From: Oscillospiraceae bacterium
Lineage (GTDB): Bacteria; Bacillota; Clostridia; Oscillospirales; Oscillospiraceae
Assembly: GCA_017406005.1 (NCBI GenBank)
Contig: JAFQZI010000143.1
Coordinates: 1 to 49,809 of the forward strand
Direction: 5' to 3'
DNA length: 49,809 nucleotides
In this document: positions 37,164 to 45,949 of the stretch, piece by piece
Layout: every line of letters starts with the position of its first letter
Numbering within the stretch: position 1 is the first letter of the stretch
Program-made: the position numbers and the translations under genes
The notes under the pieces: model-generated
The model's input: only the letters and a program-made list of their open reading frames with translations
The model's database searches: none
What the model was told of the DNA's origin: nothing

Positions 37164-37975
37164 CGAAACCGGTATTTCAACTCACGGTGCTTGGTTCACG
37201 CGGATCCATGGCATCCGGCCGGGCAGACTTTGCACTTTTCGGAGGCGATACCTCCTGCTATATGGTTCGTGCCGGCGATGAAACCGTATTTCTCGATGCC
37301 GGCAGCGGCATTGTGACGGCTCCTGCAAGTTATCCGAAGCCTCCTGTGATTCTTCTCTCCCACCTGCATCTTGACCATGTTATGGGGCTGGGGATGTTCC
37401 CCGGCCTCTCAAACAGATCGCAGAAAAGTACCCTGTATATTCCGTTCTGTGCAGATGCTGCTCTGGCGGAAGCAAAGATGGACCGGGTTTTTATCCCTCC
37501 TGTCTGGCCTCTGAAACTGACTGAACTCGAGGGTGATTTAATGATCCTGCCGATGCCGAAATCTCTGAAAATCGGTTCACTCCAGGTAGATTCGATACCC
37601 GGCTGTCATCCGGATGGCTGCCTTGTTTTCCGGCTTCGCTATCTGGGAAAAACCATCGTCTATGCAACAGACTTTGAAGCTTCGGAGCCTTCCTTCTCTG
37701 CTTTGGCCGCTTTTGCTGAAAAAGCGGATCTCCTCTTGTATGACGCTCAGTTCGATGAATCGGAATATGAAAGTAGGAAAGGCTTCGGCCACTCAACCGC
37801 TGCGAAAGGGCTGGAACTCATGCAAAACAGCGGCGCAAAACAGCTTCTGCTGGTTCACCATGCCCCGGGCAGTACCGACACTATCCTCTTGCAGCGGGAA
37901 AAAAAGCTTCCGAATGTCAATGCCTCCTATGCCCGCGAAGGGCAGACCATTACTCTCCTCGGTGAACCGGACTGA
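37160..37975 (+). CDS. MBL-fold metallohydrolase, candidate cyclic-nucleotide phosphodiesterase
   Basis: Metallo-beta-lactamase-fold hydrolase of 271 residues. Metal site 'SHLHLDH' (67-73: His68, His70, Asp72, His73), His150, Asp171 ('YATDFE') and His211 ('GFGHST') complete a binuclear site like RNase Z or class II phosphodiesterases. The N-terminal 'LGSRGSMASGRADFALFGGDTSCYMV' pattern (residues 11-36) matches the RNase Z-like branch that includes phosphodiesterases for cyclic nucleotides. It overlaps the cyclase stop by ATGA, so the pair are co-translated; a role in degrading or resetting the cyclase product is inferred from that. Confidence 0.82.
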   Translation: MTKPVFQLTVLGSRGSMASGRADFALFGGDTSCYMVRAGDETVFLDAGSGIVTAPASYPKPPVILLSHLHLDHVMGLGMFPGLSNRSQKSTLYIPFCADAALAEAKMDRVFIPPVWPLKLTELEGDLMILPMPKSLKIGSLQVDSIPGCHPDGCLVFRLRYLGKTIVYATDFEASEPSFSALAAFAEKADLLLYDAQFDESEYESRKGFGHSTAAKGLELMQNSGAKQLLLVHHAPGSTDTILLQREKKLPNVNASYAREGQTITLLGEPD

Positions 37976-38079
37976 ATCATCAGCAAAAGCTCTTCTTTTC
38001 TTCTTTATCACATTAGCACAAAAAAGTATCGTGGGTTTCTGTCATTTTTTGTCAATCCGGGAGAAAGTGTTTTTCTTGC

Positions 38080-38108
38080 TTGACAAATGTGAAAAAATCG
38101 ATTATGAT
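38080..38108 (+). promoter_or_regulatory. Promoter of the lysine transporter operon
   Basis: TTGACA (38080-38085), 17-nt spacer, TATGAT (38103-38108). Start near 38115 is exactly at the 5' edge of the riboswitch aptamer. Confidence 0.82.
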
Positions 38109-38112
38109 CTCG

Positions 38113-38279
38113 CCCAAGATAGAGGCGCGAGGTTCATCAGTACGCTCCAGGTCGGAAGCAGCATCTTCCGGAGCCGAAAGGGGACATCGCCGAAGCGGGA
38201 ATAAGCGGCTGCGCTTTTCTCAGCTGGGTCGCCGGACAATATCCGGCGGACTGTCACGTAAGTGGAGCGCTATCGAGTA
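38113..38279 (+). promoter_or_regulatory. Lysine riboswitch (L box) aptamer
   Basis: Contains the conserved L-box words in order: GATAGAGGCGCGA (38118-38130), AGTA (38139-38142), CCGAAAGGGGA followed by TCGCCGAAGC, GCTGGGTC, GACTGTCA and TGGAGCGCTATC (38263-38274). P1 pairs GATAG with CTATC. Order and spacing match B. subtilis lysC leader as I recall it. When lysine binds, the terminator at 38338 should form and stop transcription of the transporter genes. Confidence 0.93.
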
Positions 38280-38337
38280 CAAAAGCCCGTTTCCGGTTCC
38301 TGCAGGCCGAAATCGGTAAGTTATATCTGCTTTTTGT

Positions 38338-38371
38338 GCCGTAAATGCTCTGCGAGCGTTTACGGCTTTTT
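38338..38371 (+). terminator. Expression-platform terminator of the lysine riboswitch
   Basis: A 13-bp stem with one G-U pair (38338-38350 with 38354-38366), a 3-nt loop and TTTTTC. It lies between aptamer and start codon. Confidence 0.88.
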
Positions 38372-38415
38372 CATTTGCGCTTCTGTCAAATTTATTTTTT
38401 AAAGGAGAATCCGAA

Positions 38416-39255
38416 ATGAACACTTCCAGAAGATTTTTATCCATGATCCTTGCTCTGCTTTTTTTATTGTCTTTTGCCGTCGCCGCTTCTGCGGAACCGG
38501 CTGATGATCTCGCCTATCTCAACAGCCAGCTCCGTGTCGGCATGGAGTGTGCCTATGCCCCCAGCAACTGGCAGGAATCCGAAGCCTCCGAAACTAACGT
38601 TCCGATTGAGAATGTCCCCGGTGCCTACGCGGAAGGCTATGATGTACAGATCGCCCGTATCGTGGCGGATTATCTCGGTCTTGAACTTGTCATTGTGAAG
38701 ATGGATTGGGACGGCCTGATTCCCGCTCTGAATGAAGGACAGATCGATGCTATCATCGCTGGCATGGCAGACACCGCAGCCCGTCGCGAAGCCATTAACT
38801 TCTCCGATCCGTACCACTCCACGATTTACGGCATGATGGTCAATGCCGGCTCTCCCTTTGAAAATGCCACCAGCATTCAGGACTTCAGCGGTGCCAGCGT
38901 CCTCGGTCAGAGAGACACAATGCTCGACGTTGTGATTGATCAGATTGAAGGAGTCAACCACTTGACAGCCGTTGCAAGCGTGCCCGATATGATAGCCCGT
39001 CTTAACCAGGGTGCCTGCGATGCCATCACTGTTAACATGGAAAGCGTTCCGGTTTATCTCGCAGCCAACCCCGATTTTGTTGCCATCAGTTTTGCGGAAG
39101 GACAGGGCTTTGATCTCGGCTTTACCGGTTCCTGCATTGGCCTTCGCCAGAGCGATGAAGCGCTGCTTGCACTCGCAAACGAAGCCCTTGCCACTGTCGA
39201 TCAGGAGACCCGCGACGCCATGTGGGACACTGCTGTGAACAGCCAGCCCGCCTGA
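38416..39255 (+). CDS. Amino-acid ABC transporter substrate-binding protein (predicted lysine)
   Basis: Periplasmic-binding-type family 3 protein of 279 residues. Signal peptide 1-26 (basic start, hydrophobic 8-22, cleavage after 'AAASA'-like 'VAASA'). The mature part has 'LRVGMECAYAPSNW', 'GYDVQIARIVADYLGLEL' and 'ALNEGQIDAIIAGMADTAARREAINFSDPY', typical of polar amino-acid binders. The lysine riboswitch upstream points to lysine or a related basic amino acid. Oddly, no lipobox Cys is present although binding proteins of single-membrane bacteria are usually lipoproteins. Co-directional permease, ATPase and peptidase genes follow. Confidence 0.92.
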   Translation: MNTSRRFLSMILALLFLLSFAVAASAEPADDLAYLNSQLRVGMECAYAPSNWQESEASETNVPIENVPGAYAEGYDVQIARIVADYLGLELVIVKMDWDGLIPALNEGQIDAIIAGMADTAARREAINFSDPYHSTIYGMMVNAGSPFENATSIQDFSGASVLGQRDTMLDVVIDQIEGVNHLTAVASVPDMIARLNQGACDAITVNMESVPVYLAANPDFVAISFAEGQGFDLGFTGSCIGLRQSDEALLALANEALATVDQETRDAMWDTAVNSQPA

Positions 39256-39272
39256 GCAGAATAAAAAAGCTT

Positions 39273-39304
39273 TTTGCCCCGGAGCCGTATAGCTCCGGGG
39301 CAAA
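39273..39304 (+). terminator. Strong hairpin between binding-protein and permease genes
   Basis: Perfect 13-bp stem (39273-39285 with 39292-39304), 6-nt loop, followed by GAAAGG, not T-rich. More likely an mRNA-stabilising or processing stem that keeps binding protein more abundant than permease than a terminator. Confidence 0.75.
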
Positions 39305-39321
39305 GAAAGGAAATACCGGTT

Positions 39322-40461
39322 ATGAAACAACAATCCGGGACCAGTTTTCTCACCCGTGATTATCGCTATCTTTATCTTGGCGGAAGTATCCTCGCACTGC
39401 TTGGGCTCAGCCTGTTGAACAGAGAGGCACATCCATACAGCTTTCTGACGGTTTCAAACTTGCCCGGCACGATTTGCAGTGTGATCTTCTGGGCTTTTCT
39501 TGCATTCAGTGCTGTAGCATTGGTTGTCAAGCTCTCTCACTGGAAGAACTACTCCGATACCGTTATGAAGCATCCTTCCGTTGTCCGTGCAAGTCGCTGG
39601 GCCTCTTATCCGGTAGCCGTTGCCTGCATCCTGGTCCTGTTCGACCGCGTGCTGCTTCGGTTTGTGTATACAGTGAAGCTGTGTGTAGGGCTGGAGAAAA
39701 ATCCTCAGAACTTCGGATCTTCCATGATTTATATGAGCCTGAAGGGGAAAGATATGCTTCTCACGGGTATCTGGACAACTGTCCGGATTGCTCTTTTGGG
39801 TACTGCAATTGCTTTTATTCTTGCAATTCTCATGGTCTTCCTCCGGATTCAGGAACCTGATAAAAGGGATAATGATGCCGTCAAAGCCCTGAAATGGATT
39901 GCCAGCCATTTCGCCCGGGTTTATGTGTTTGTCATACGCGGCACCCCCATGATGGTGCAGGCTCTGATTTTCTATTATTTTGGTTTCAATCTTTTCAAGC
40001 GTACCAGTATGACCGTTACCGAGATCAACCACGTCTGGAGCTTTTTCATCTCCGGTCTGTGCACAGTTTCGCTCAACTCCACCGCTTACCTTACTGAGGT
40101 CCTGCGCGGAGGAATTCTGGCGGTTGACAAAGGCCAGACGGAGGCTGCACGCTCTCTTGGCATGACCAATTGGCAGACGATGATCCGTGTGGTGTTCCCG
40201 CAGGCTGTGAAGAATTCCATACCGGCTATCGGCAACGAATTCATTATCAACATTAAGGATTCTTCCGTGCTTTCGGTCATCGGTGTGATGGATCTGATGT
40301 ATGCTACGAAATCCGTTAGCGGCATCTATTTCCGTTCTCTGGAAATCTATTGTGTTGCGGCTATCCTGTACCTGATTCTGACCTGGTTGTCCTCGCTTCT
40401 GCTCCGCTGGCTGGGCAAAAAGCTGGATATGCCCGTCAAAGGTATTCCCAGTTCAAATTAG
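39322..40461 (+). CDS. Amino-acid ABC transporter permease (predicted lysine)
   Basis: Integral membrane subunit of the importer, 379 residues. The core (about residues 135-370) has the His/Glu-type permease helices and the EAA loop 'GQTEAARSLGMTNWQTMIRV'. 'FVIRGTPMMVQALIFYYFG' is a further hallmark. The N-terminal 130 residues add about three helices beyond the usual 220-residue permease. ATG 39322 has AAAGAAAGG upstream and is chosen over an in-frame ATG at 39274 that would read through the hairpin. It is 12 bp before the ATPase gene. Confidence 0.92.
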   Translation: MKQQSGTSFLTRDYRYLYLGGSILALLGLSLLNREAHPYSFLTVSNLPGTICSVIFWAFLAFSAVALVVKLSHWKNYSDTVMKHPSVVRASRWASYPVAVACILVLFDRVLLRFVYTVKLCVGLEKNPQNFGSSMIYMSLKGKDMLLTGIWTTVRIALLGTAIAFILAILMVFLRIQEPDKRDNDAVKALKWIASHFARVYVFVIRGTPMMVQALIFYYFGFNLFKRTSMTVTEINHVWSFFISGLCTVSLNSTAYLTEVLRGGILAVDKGQTEAARSLGMTNWQTMIRVVFPQAVKNSIPAIGNEFIINIKDSSVLSVIGVMDLMYATKSVSGIYFRSLEIYCVAAILYLILTWLSSLLLRWLGKKLDMPVKGIPSSN

Positions 40462-40473
40462 AGGAGATCCAAT

Positions 40474-41223
40474 ATGGATGAATGTGTGCTGAAAATCGAA
40501 AAGCTGGAAAAATCCTTCGGAGACCTTCATGTTCTCAAGGGCATCGATCTCGAAATACAGAAGGGCGAGGTCGTCTGTATCATCGGGGCCTCGGGTTCGG
40601 GAAAATCCACATTGCTGCGCTGTATCAATCTTCTGGAGGAAGCGGACTCCGGCTCCATCTGGTTTGACGGACAGAATCTGATGGATCTTCATGTCAACCT
40701 CAATGCACTCCGCCAGAAGATCGGCATGGTCTTCCAGAGCTTTAATCTTTTCAATAATAAAAATGCGCTTGACAACTGTACGCTCGCTCCCATGACGGTA
40801 CGTAAAATTTCCCGCGCCCAGGCGGAGGAGACAGCAATTCGCAATCTCAAAACCGTCGGGCTCGGCGATTTTATCTATGCGGATTCCACGCGTCTCTCCG
40901 GCGGGCAGAAACAGCGTGTCGCCATCGCCCGGGCACTGTGCATGGAGCCTGAGATCATGCTGTTTGATGAGCCAACCTCCGCACTCGATCCCGAAATTGT
41001 CGGTGAAGTACTTGATGTTATGAAAGAACTTGCTGCCGAAGGCATGACCATGGTGGTTGTGACGCATGAAATGGCTTTCGCCCGCGAGGTGAGCGACCGG
41101 GTTGTCTTTATGGACCAGGGTGTCATTCTGGAACAGGGCAGCCCGGAGGAGATATTCGTTCATCCGAGGAATGACCGCACAAGAGAATTCCTCAGCCGTT
41201 ATCTGGAGGACAAGGATCCATGA
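40474..41223 (+). CDS. Amino-acid ABC transporter ATP-binding protein (predicted lysine)
   Basis: Energising subunit of the importer, 249 residues. Walker A 'GASGSGKST' (38-46), Q-loop '[10 protein letters not shown]', signature 'LSGGQKQR', Walker B '[12 protein letters not shown]', and switch His in 'VVTHEM'. These are the exact patterns of polar amino-acid ATPases (GlnQ/HisP type). GAGGAG lies before the ATG. Its stop overlaps the start of the peptidase gene. Confidence 0.95.
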   Translation: MDECVLKIEKLEKSFGDLHVLKGIDLEIQKGEVVCIIGASGSGKSTLLRCINLLEEADSGSIWFDGQNLMDLHVNLNALRQKIGMVFQSFNLFNNKNALDNCTLAPMTVRKISRAQAEETAIRNLKTVGLGDFIYADSTRLSGGQKQRVAIARALCMEPEIMLFDEPTSALDPEIVGEVLDVMKELAAEGMTMVVVTHEMAFAREVSDRVVFMDQGVILEQGSPEEIFVHPRNDRTREFLSRYLEDKDP

Positions 41224-42614
41224 ACCCTGTCGGAGACTTTTTTGCCGCTGAAGATCTCTACCCGGATCTCGATATCGGCCGGGCAGTTGAACATCTGTCC
41301 GCCGCCATCCGCTGCGAAACCGTGAACCATGTTGACCACAGCCTAACGGATTTCACCGAATTTGACCGCCTGCACGTTCTTATAAAAGAGAGTTTTCCTG
41401 CAGTCATGGAACATGGCACTTTTGAGCAGATTGGTCATTCTCTGCTTATCACCATACCAGGCTGTGAACCCGAACTTCGGCCCTGCCTCTATATGTCCCA
41501 TCAGGATGTTGTTCCTGTTATCCGCGGCACGGAGCAGGACTGGACGTATGATGCCTTTTCCGGGGCTGTGGCGGACGGATATATCTGGGGTCGTGGTACG
41601 CTGGATATCAAAGATATGGTTTTCGGGATTCTGGAGGCAGCGGAGTATCTGCTTTCCCATGGATGTCAGTTCAGGCGCACCGCCTATCTCGCTTTCGGCG
41701 ATGATGAGGAGACTCTGAATCAGGGGGCACTTGCAATAGCAAAAACGCTGCAAAACCGCGGCGTGCATCTGGAGTTTCTGCTGGATGAGGGCGGCGGAGA
41801 AATAGAAGACGGGGCCGCTTTCGGCGCCCCCGGAGTCATTGTCTCTCACATTAACCTGATGGAAAAAGGCTATGCCGATCTGGAGCTCTCGGTGGAAAGT
41901 GCAGGCGGCCATTCCAGCTGTCCCTGGGGAGGCAGCTCCCTGGAGCGCCTTGCCCGCGCCATCACGGCCATCACTGATCATCCTTTCTTGCCCCGCATGC
42001 CGGAACCGCTCCTGGCTACCTTTGAGACACTCGCTCCCTTTATTACGGAAGAACCACTGCGTTCACTGGTGCAGGATGTTCACGCCAACAGTGTTGCCAT
42101 AGCAGCATGCTGTCTGGAGAAAAAGAAAACCTTTCCCTACGTGACAACGACCATTGCCCCAACCATGATAGAAGGCGGGAGCTCTGCCTGCAACGTGCTG
42201 CCCCAGAATATGCGCGCCGTTATCAATTTCCGCCTCAACCGGGGGGAGACGACAGAAAGCGTCATGGCGCATTGTCGCAGTGTAGTGCAGGACGAAAGCA
42301 TTTCTCTCCGTTTCCTGCAGGCAAACAATCCATCATCCACAGCCCGCTGTGACGGTTCCGGATACCGCTGGCTTACGGAAGCGCTCTCCGTCTTTTACCC
42401 GGATGTGCTGTTCGTTCCCGCTCTCACGGCTGGAGCAACCGACGCCCGTCAGTATGAACGCATCTGCGACACCTGCCTGCGCTGCAGCCCCTTTATGGCA
42501 GAACCCGATGAAGTCCACACAGGAGTGCACGGTACAAACGAGCGTATCCCCATCCGCTCCTACGCACAGGGCATTCGTGTTCTGATCCGTCTGATGGAAC
42601 TTGCAAATCTGTAA
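41220..42614 (+). CDS. M20-family metallopeptidase
   Basis: Predicted zinc carboxypeptidase/aminoacylase of 464 residues. Metal motifs are visible: 'MSHQDVVPV' (His-x-Asp), '[10 protein letters not shown]', 'AFGDDEE' and C-terminal '[11 protein letters not shown]'. A dimerisation insert occupies about residues 220-360. It resembles the carboxypeptidase S/acyl-amino-acid hydrolase branch. Translational overlap with the transporter ATPase and the shared lysine riboswitch suggest it frees lysine or a basic amino acid from an imported dipeptide or acylated form. No signal peptide, so cytoplasmic. Confidence 0.9.
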   Translation: MNPVGDFFAAEDLYPDLDIGRAVEHLSAAIRCETVNHVDHSLTDFTEFDRLHVLIKESFPAVMEHGTFEQIGHSLLITIPGCEPELRPCLYMSHQDVVPVIRGTEQDWTYDAFSGAVADGYIWGRGTLDIKDMVFGILEAAEYLLSHGCQFRRTAYLAFGDDEETLNQGALAIAKTLQNRGVHLEFLLDEGGGEIEDGAAFGAPGVIVSHINLMEKGYADLELSVESAGGHSSCPWGGSSLERLARAITAITDHPFLPRMPEPLLATFETLAPFITEEPLRSLVQDVHANSVAIAACCLEKKKTFPYVTTTIAPTMIEGGSSACNVLPQNMRAVINFRLNRGETTESVMAHCRSVVQDESISLRFLQANNPSSTARCDGSGYRWLTEALSVFYPDVLFVPALTAGATDARQYERICDTCLRCSPFMAEPDEVHTGVHGTNERIPIRSYAQGIRVLIRLMELANL

Positions 42615-42621
42615 GATAACT

Positions 42622-43884
42622 CTATGGATTGATCAGTTTACCATCCAGATATCGGGCCACTATATTTCTGTCATCTCCTCCGTAGCAGAAGCGTTCCAGC
42701 TTTTCTTCCGGCGTCAGTGGTGAAAAGTCATCTTCCAGCCCATCGAGTACAAGCGCATTGAAGCGGTATCCCGGTTCCAGCGAGCCTACTCTGTCAAAGA
42801 TGCTTCCGCCTTCCTTCGTTGCCATATAAAACGCTCTTGCAAACGAGAGCTGTCCGTTTCCCTCCGGCTGGAAGAACGCTTTCAGCTTGGATAGCTGTAC
42901 TGCTCTCGATACCTGACGGTAGACAGCCGTCCCTGGCCCTGCACCGATGTCCGTTCCGAGTGCAATGGGAAGCTCACGTTTTCCCAATGCGTCGGCCGGC
43001 ATAATCCCGGCAATGATATTGGCGGTTGCATCCGGGCAGTGGACGGAAATGCTCTTCGTTTTTTTCAGGATCTCTATGTCTTCACCGGTTGGAAAGATCA
43101 CATGTGCGAAAACGGAAGGCCCATATTCCAGAAGCCCTGCCTGTTCATAAATTGCCGCTTCACAGCGATAACCTGGGAAAAGATCTTTCGTCCATGCTGC
43201 CTCGGCAATGGATTCCACTAAATGCGTCTGTACTCCGCAGGCGTATTTTTTAGCGAGTTTTCCCAACCCCTGTATCAGGGTCTCTGAACATGTTGGTGCA
43301 AAACGCGGTGTAAGAATCGGCTGAACGGTTCTGGCACCCTGGTGTTCCCGGAGAAATCGTTCTGTGTTTCGCAGCGAGTTTTCAGTCGTTTCACAGAGAT
43401 ACTCCGGTGAATTGCAGTCCATGTTCACAACTCCGGTATAGGCATACAAGCCTCTCTCCGCAAGTTTCTCAAAAAGATAATCCGATGCTTCATAATGAAT
43501 CGTTGTAAAGATGCTTGCATGAAAGGTTCCGTGACGGATCAGATCTGCGACCAGCGTGTCATATACCATTTTCGCATAAGACAGATCAGCAAATTTTGTC
43601 TCCTGCGGGAAAGTGTAATCCATCAGCCAGTCAAACAGCAGTTTGTCCATTCCGATTCCCCGCTGTGCATACTGAGAAGCATGAATATGCAGGTCGGAAA
43701 ACGCCGGAATGATAAGTGCATTTCCGTAATCCTGCACCGGCAGCTCTGCAAGTTCCTCCGGCAGGTTTTTCAGTACATTCTTCACAAAACCGTCTTCCAC
43801 CAGGATGTTTGCTCCCGGAAAAGCCGCCAGTTTGTCCCTCTCAGCAGCATAGACTACCGTCCCCCGATAGATTGAAATACTCAT
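42622..43884 (-). CDS. guaD: Guanine deaminase (amidohydrolase superfamily)
   Basis: Predicted zinc hydrolase converting guanine to xanthine, 420 residues. Metal and active-site motifs: 'SDLHIHASQYAQRG', 'HLVES' (with 'QTH'), 'FAHVIFPT', 'HCPDATANI' and 'LGTDIGAGPG'. The His-x-His followed by Ala-Ser-Gln is typical of guanine deaminases. Start 43884 follows AGGAGAAGAG; an in-frame ATG at 43914 adds 10 residues and lacks a site. It converges with the M20 gene 7 bp away and is divergent from a TetR-type regulator that may control it. Confidence 0.87.
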   Translation of the reverse strand: MSISIYRGTVVYAAERDKLAAFPGANILVEDGFVKNVLKNLPEELAELPVQDYGNALIIPAFSDLHIHASQYAQRGIGMDKLLFDWLMDYTFPQETKFADLSYAKMVYDTLVADLIRHGTFHASIFTTIHYEASDYLFEKLAERGLYAYTGVVNMDCNSPEYLCETTENSLRNTERFLREHQGARTVQPILTPRFAPTCSETLIQGLGKLAKKYACGVQTHLVESIAEAAWTKDLFPGYRCEAAIYEQAGLLEYGPSVFAHVIFPTGEDIEILKKTKSISVHCPDATANIIAGIMPADALGKRELPIALGTDIGAGPGTAVYRQVSRAVQLSKLKAFFQPEGNGQLSFARAFYMATKEGGSIFDRVGSLEPGYRFNALVLDGLEDDFSPLTPEEKLERFCYGGDDRNIVARYLDGKLINP

Positions 43885-44027
43885 TCTCTTCTCCTGTCTG
43901 ATTAACTTTGTCAATTATAGTTGTTTATTAGTATTGCAAAATGATTAGCGATTATATATTCCCACTTCATACATATAGAAAAAAACTGAAAAATCTTCAT
44001 TTTCAGCGTTTTTGGGCAAAATAATAC

Positions 44028-44056
44028 TTGCATTTTTTCAAAGCTTTTTGTATTAT
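44028..44056 (+). promoter_or_regulatory. Promoter of the TetR-type regulator
   Basis: TTGCAT (44028-44033), 17-nt spacer, TATTAT (44051-44056). AT-rich palindrome-like sequence between it and the gene could bind the regulator itself. The region 43915-44097 is the shared control region with guaD. Confidence 0.65.
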
Positions 44057-44097
44057 ATACGAAATTCAATTAATATTGGTTTGAAATGGAGGCCAGC

Positions 44098-44628
44098 ATG
44101 GATAAACGTATCATCCGAACAAAGCGTGCTATCCGCTCCGCTTTTCTTGATCTTCGGAAAGAGCAGCCCCTCGAAGAAATAAAAGTGATTGATATCTGTG
44201 CCCTGTCTGTTATCAATAAAACAACCTTTTATAAATACTATACAGATATTTTTGATCTTAATGCCGCAATTGAGAATGAGGTCTTTACGTCTTTTATGGG
44301 AGATTTTAAGGAATTTCATTCACTCTTCATCAATACCAGTGGCTTTATTCAGAATATGAATGATGCCTTAGTGAAGCAGGGGCCGATTTTCAATACTCTT
44401 TTTTCCGACCGTGTAGATAAGTTCTTCAGTATGCTGGAGCGCGCTATGAAAGCCTATTATCTGGAAAATCCTCCATCGAATCTTTCTCTCCTGAAGACTG
44501 ATTTTATTCTGGCCGGGGTCATCCATACCTTTAAAGAGATGCAGCTGAATCGGAATTACGATCTCGACCTTTTGATTCGGGAACTTGAAGAGATTATCCG
44601 GGCTGTCTCTGTATACTCAGGTCAGTAA
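44098..44628 (+). CDS. TetR/AcrR-family transcriptional regulator
   Basis: DNA-binding repressor of 176 residues. The N-terminal helix-turn-helix spans about residues 6-50: 'RTKRAIRSAFLDLRKEQPLEEIKV', then 'INKTTFYKYYTD', the recognition-helix signature. The C-terminal part (55-176) is helical and variable, binding an unknown ligand. ATG 44098 follows TGGAGG by 5 nt; the earlier ATG at 44086 lies in that site. Divergent from guaD, hence a likely local regulator of purine use. Confidence 0.87.
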   Translation: MDKRIIRTKRAIRSAFLDLRKEQPLEEIKVIDICALSVINKTTFYKYYTDIFDLNAAIENEVFTSFMGDFKEFHSLFINTSGFIQNMNDALVKQGPIFNTLFSDRVDKFFSMLERAMKAYYLENPPSNLSLLKTDFILAGVIHTFKEMQLNRNYDLDLLIRELEEIIRAVSVYSGQ

Positions 44629-44653
44629 TTGGATTTATTCTGTTTGCTTTTAC

Positions 44654-44681
44654 AAAAGCTGCCGTGTTAACGGCAGCTTTT
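44654..44681. terminator. Bidirectional terminator between the TetR gene and glyA
   Basis: Perfect 11-bp stem AAAAGCTGCCG/CGGCAGCTTTT (44654-44664 with 44671-44681) and 6-nt loop. The A- and T-rich flanks serve both convergent genes. Confidence 0.9.
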
Positions 44682-44689
44682 TGCATTTC

Positions 44690-45928
44690 TCATGGATAAA
44701 GAGGGAAGCTTCTGCAAAGTTCCAGCACCTGTTCTTTTGCTGCCGGCACAGCCTCTTCCCCGCGCTCGATCAGATCCGCGATGAGCCGTCCGATTATGTG
44801 CATTTCATTCTCTTTCATACCTCTCGTCGTGACGGCAGGAGTTCCGAGGCGAACGCCCGATGTAAGTTTTACTCCCTGTGTATCAAAAGGAATCGTATTC
44901 TTGTTTGCCGTGATATTTGCTGCATCGAGCAGTTCCTGTACGGCATATCCGGTTTTTCCTTTGCTCATACAGTCCGCAAGCATCAGATGGTTATCTGTTC
45001 CTCCCGATACAAGGCGGATTCCATCCTTCATCAGCTCCGCTGCCAGTGCCTGGGCATTGTCTGTAATCTGCTGCTGATACTGTCGGAATTCGGGTTTCAG
45101 TGCTTCACCGAAAGCAACCGCCTTTCCTGCAATCACATGCATCAGAGGTCCTCCCTGCGAACCGGGAAATACACCGGAATCGATCTTCCTGGCAAGCTCT
45201 TCTCTGCAGAGGATAATGGCACCCCTCGGTCCGCGCAGTGTCTTGTGCGTTGTTGTTGTCACCACGTCAGCATACGGCACAGGGGACGGATGAATCCCGG
45301 CGGCAACCAGACCTGCAATATGCGCCATATCCACCATCAGGTAAGCACCGGCAGCATCGGCAATTTCACGCATTTTGGCCCAATCGATAACACGCGGATA
45401 AGCGCTTGCTCCTGCAATAACGATGCGTGGTTTGTTTTCTTCTGCAATCCGGATCGCCGCTTCATAGTCAATCGTCTCTGTCTCCGGTGAAACACCATAA
45501 AAAACGGATTGGAAATATTTTCCGGAAATGGATGCTCTGGATCCGTGTGTGAGGTGTCCTCCATGGGAAAGATCAAGCCCCATAATGACATCTCCGGGTT
45601 TCAGAAGAGCGAGATAGACCGCTGTGTTAGCCTGGGATCCGGAATGCGGCTGCACATTCACATGCTCCGCTCCGAAAAGGGCTTTCGCCCGTTCCTGTGC
45701 AATGACTTCCACTTCATCCACATACTGGCATCCGCCGTAGTAACGTGCGCCGGGATAACCTTCCGCATACTTATTGGTCAGATGGCTCCCGACTGCTTCC
45801 AGCACAGCTTCACTGACGAAGTTCTCGGAAGCAATCAGCTCAATATGATCGCGCTGACGTTCCAGTTCCCTCTGCATTGCCTCATATACTTCAATATCCT
45901 GCGCCTTGACATGTGAATAGTTCAACAT
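44690..45928 (-). CDS. glyA: Serine hydroxymethyltransferase
   Basis: PLP enzyme converting serine and tetrahydrofolate to glycine and methylene-tetrahydrofolate, 412 residues, usual length. Motifs: '[15 protein letters not shown]', '[13 protein letters not shown]', '[10 protein letters not shown]', and the PLP lysine in '[13 protein letters not shown]' (Lys229). GGAG lies 12 nt before the start, a slightly long spacing. The upstream neighbour, 21 bp away in the same direction, is an unusual lipoprotein gene whose promoter may drive glyA. Divergently lie thrC-thrH; these fit one serine-glycine-threonine group. Confidence 0.98.
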   Translation of the reverse strand: MLNYSHVKAQDIEVYEAMQRELERQRDHIELIASENFVSEAVLEAVGSHLTNKYAEGYPGARYYGGCQYVDEVEVIAQERAKALFGAEHVNVQPHSGSQANTAVYLALLKPGDVIMGLDLSHGGHLTHGSRASISGKYFQSVFYGVSPETETIDYEAAIRIAEENKPRIVIAGASAYPRVIDWAKMREIADAAGAYLMVDMAHIAGLVAAGIHPSPVPYADVVTTTTHKTLRGPRGAIILCREELARKIDSGVFPGSQGGPLMHVIAGKAVAFGEALKPEFRQYQQQITDNAQALAAELMKDGIRLVSGGTDNHLMLADCMSKGKTGYAVQELLDAANITANKNTIPFDTQGVKLTSGVRLGTPAVTTRGMKENEMHIIGRLIADLIERGEEAVPAAKEQVLELCRSFPLYP

Positions 45929-45949
45929 TAGAGTTTCTTTCTCCTTATA

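Larger units (their letters stand above)
37976..38415. other. 440-bp region: promoter, lysine riboswitch, terminator
   Basis: After the MBL gene about 100 bp without visible signal, then the promoter at 38080-38108, the lysine aptamer at 38113-38279 and the expression-platform terminator at 38338-38371. AAAGGAG at 38401-38407 serves the binding-protein gene. A small frame at 38080-38319 covers the riboswitch and is not a gene. Confidence 0.85.

Noticed and set aside
39273-39304. True terminator between binding protein and permease
   Set aside because: The perfect stem is followed by GAAAGG with no T-run, so read-through is expected.
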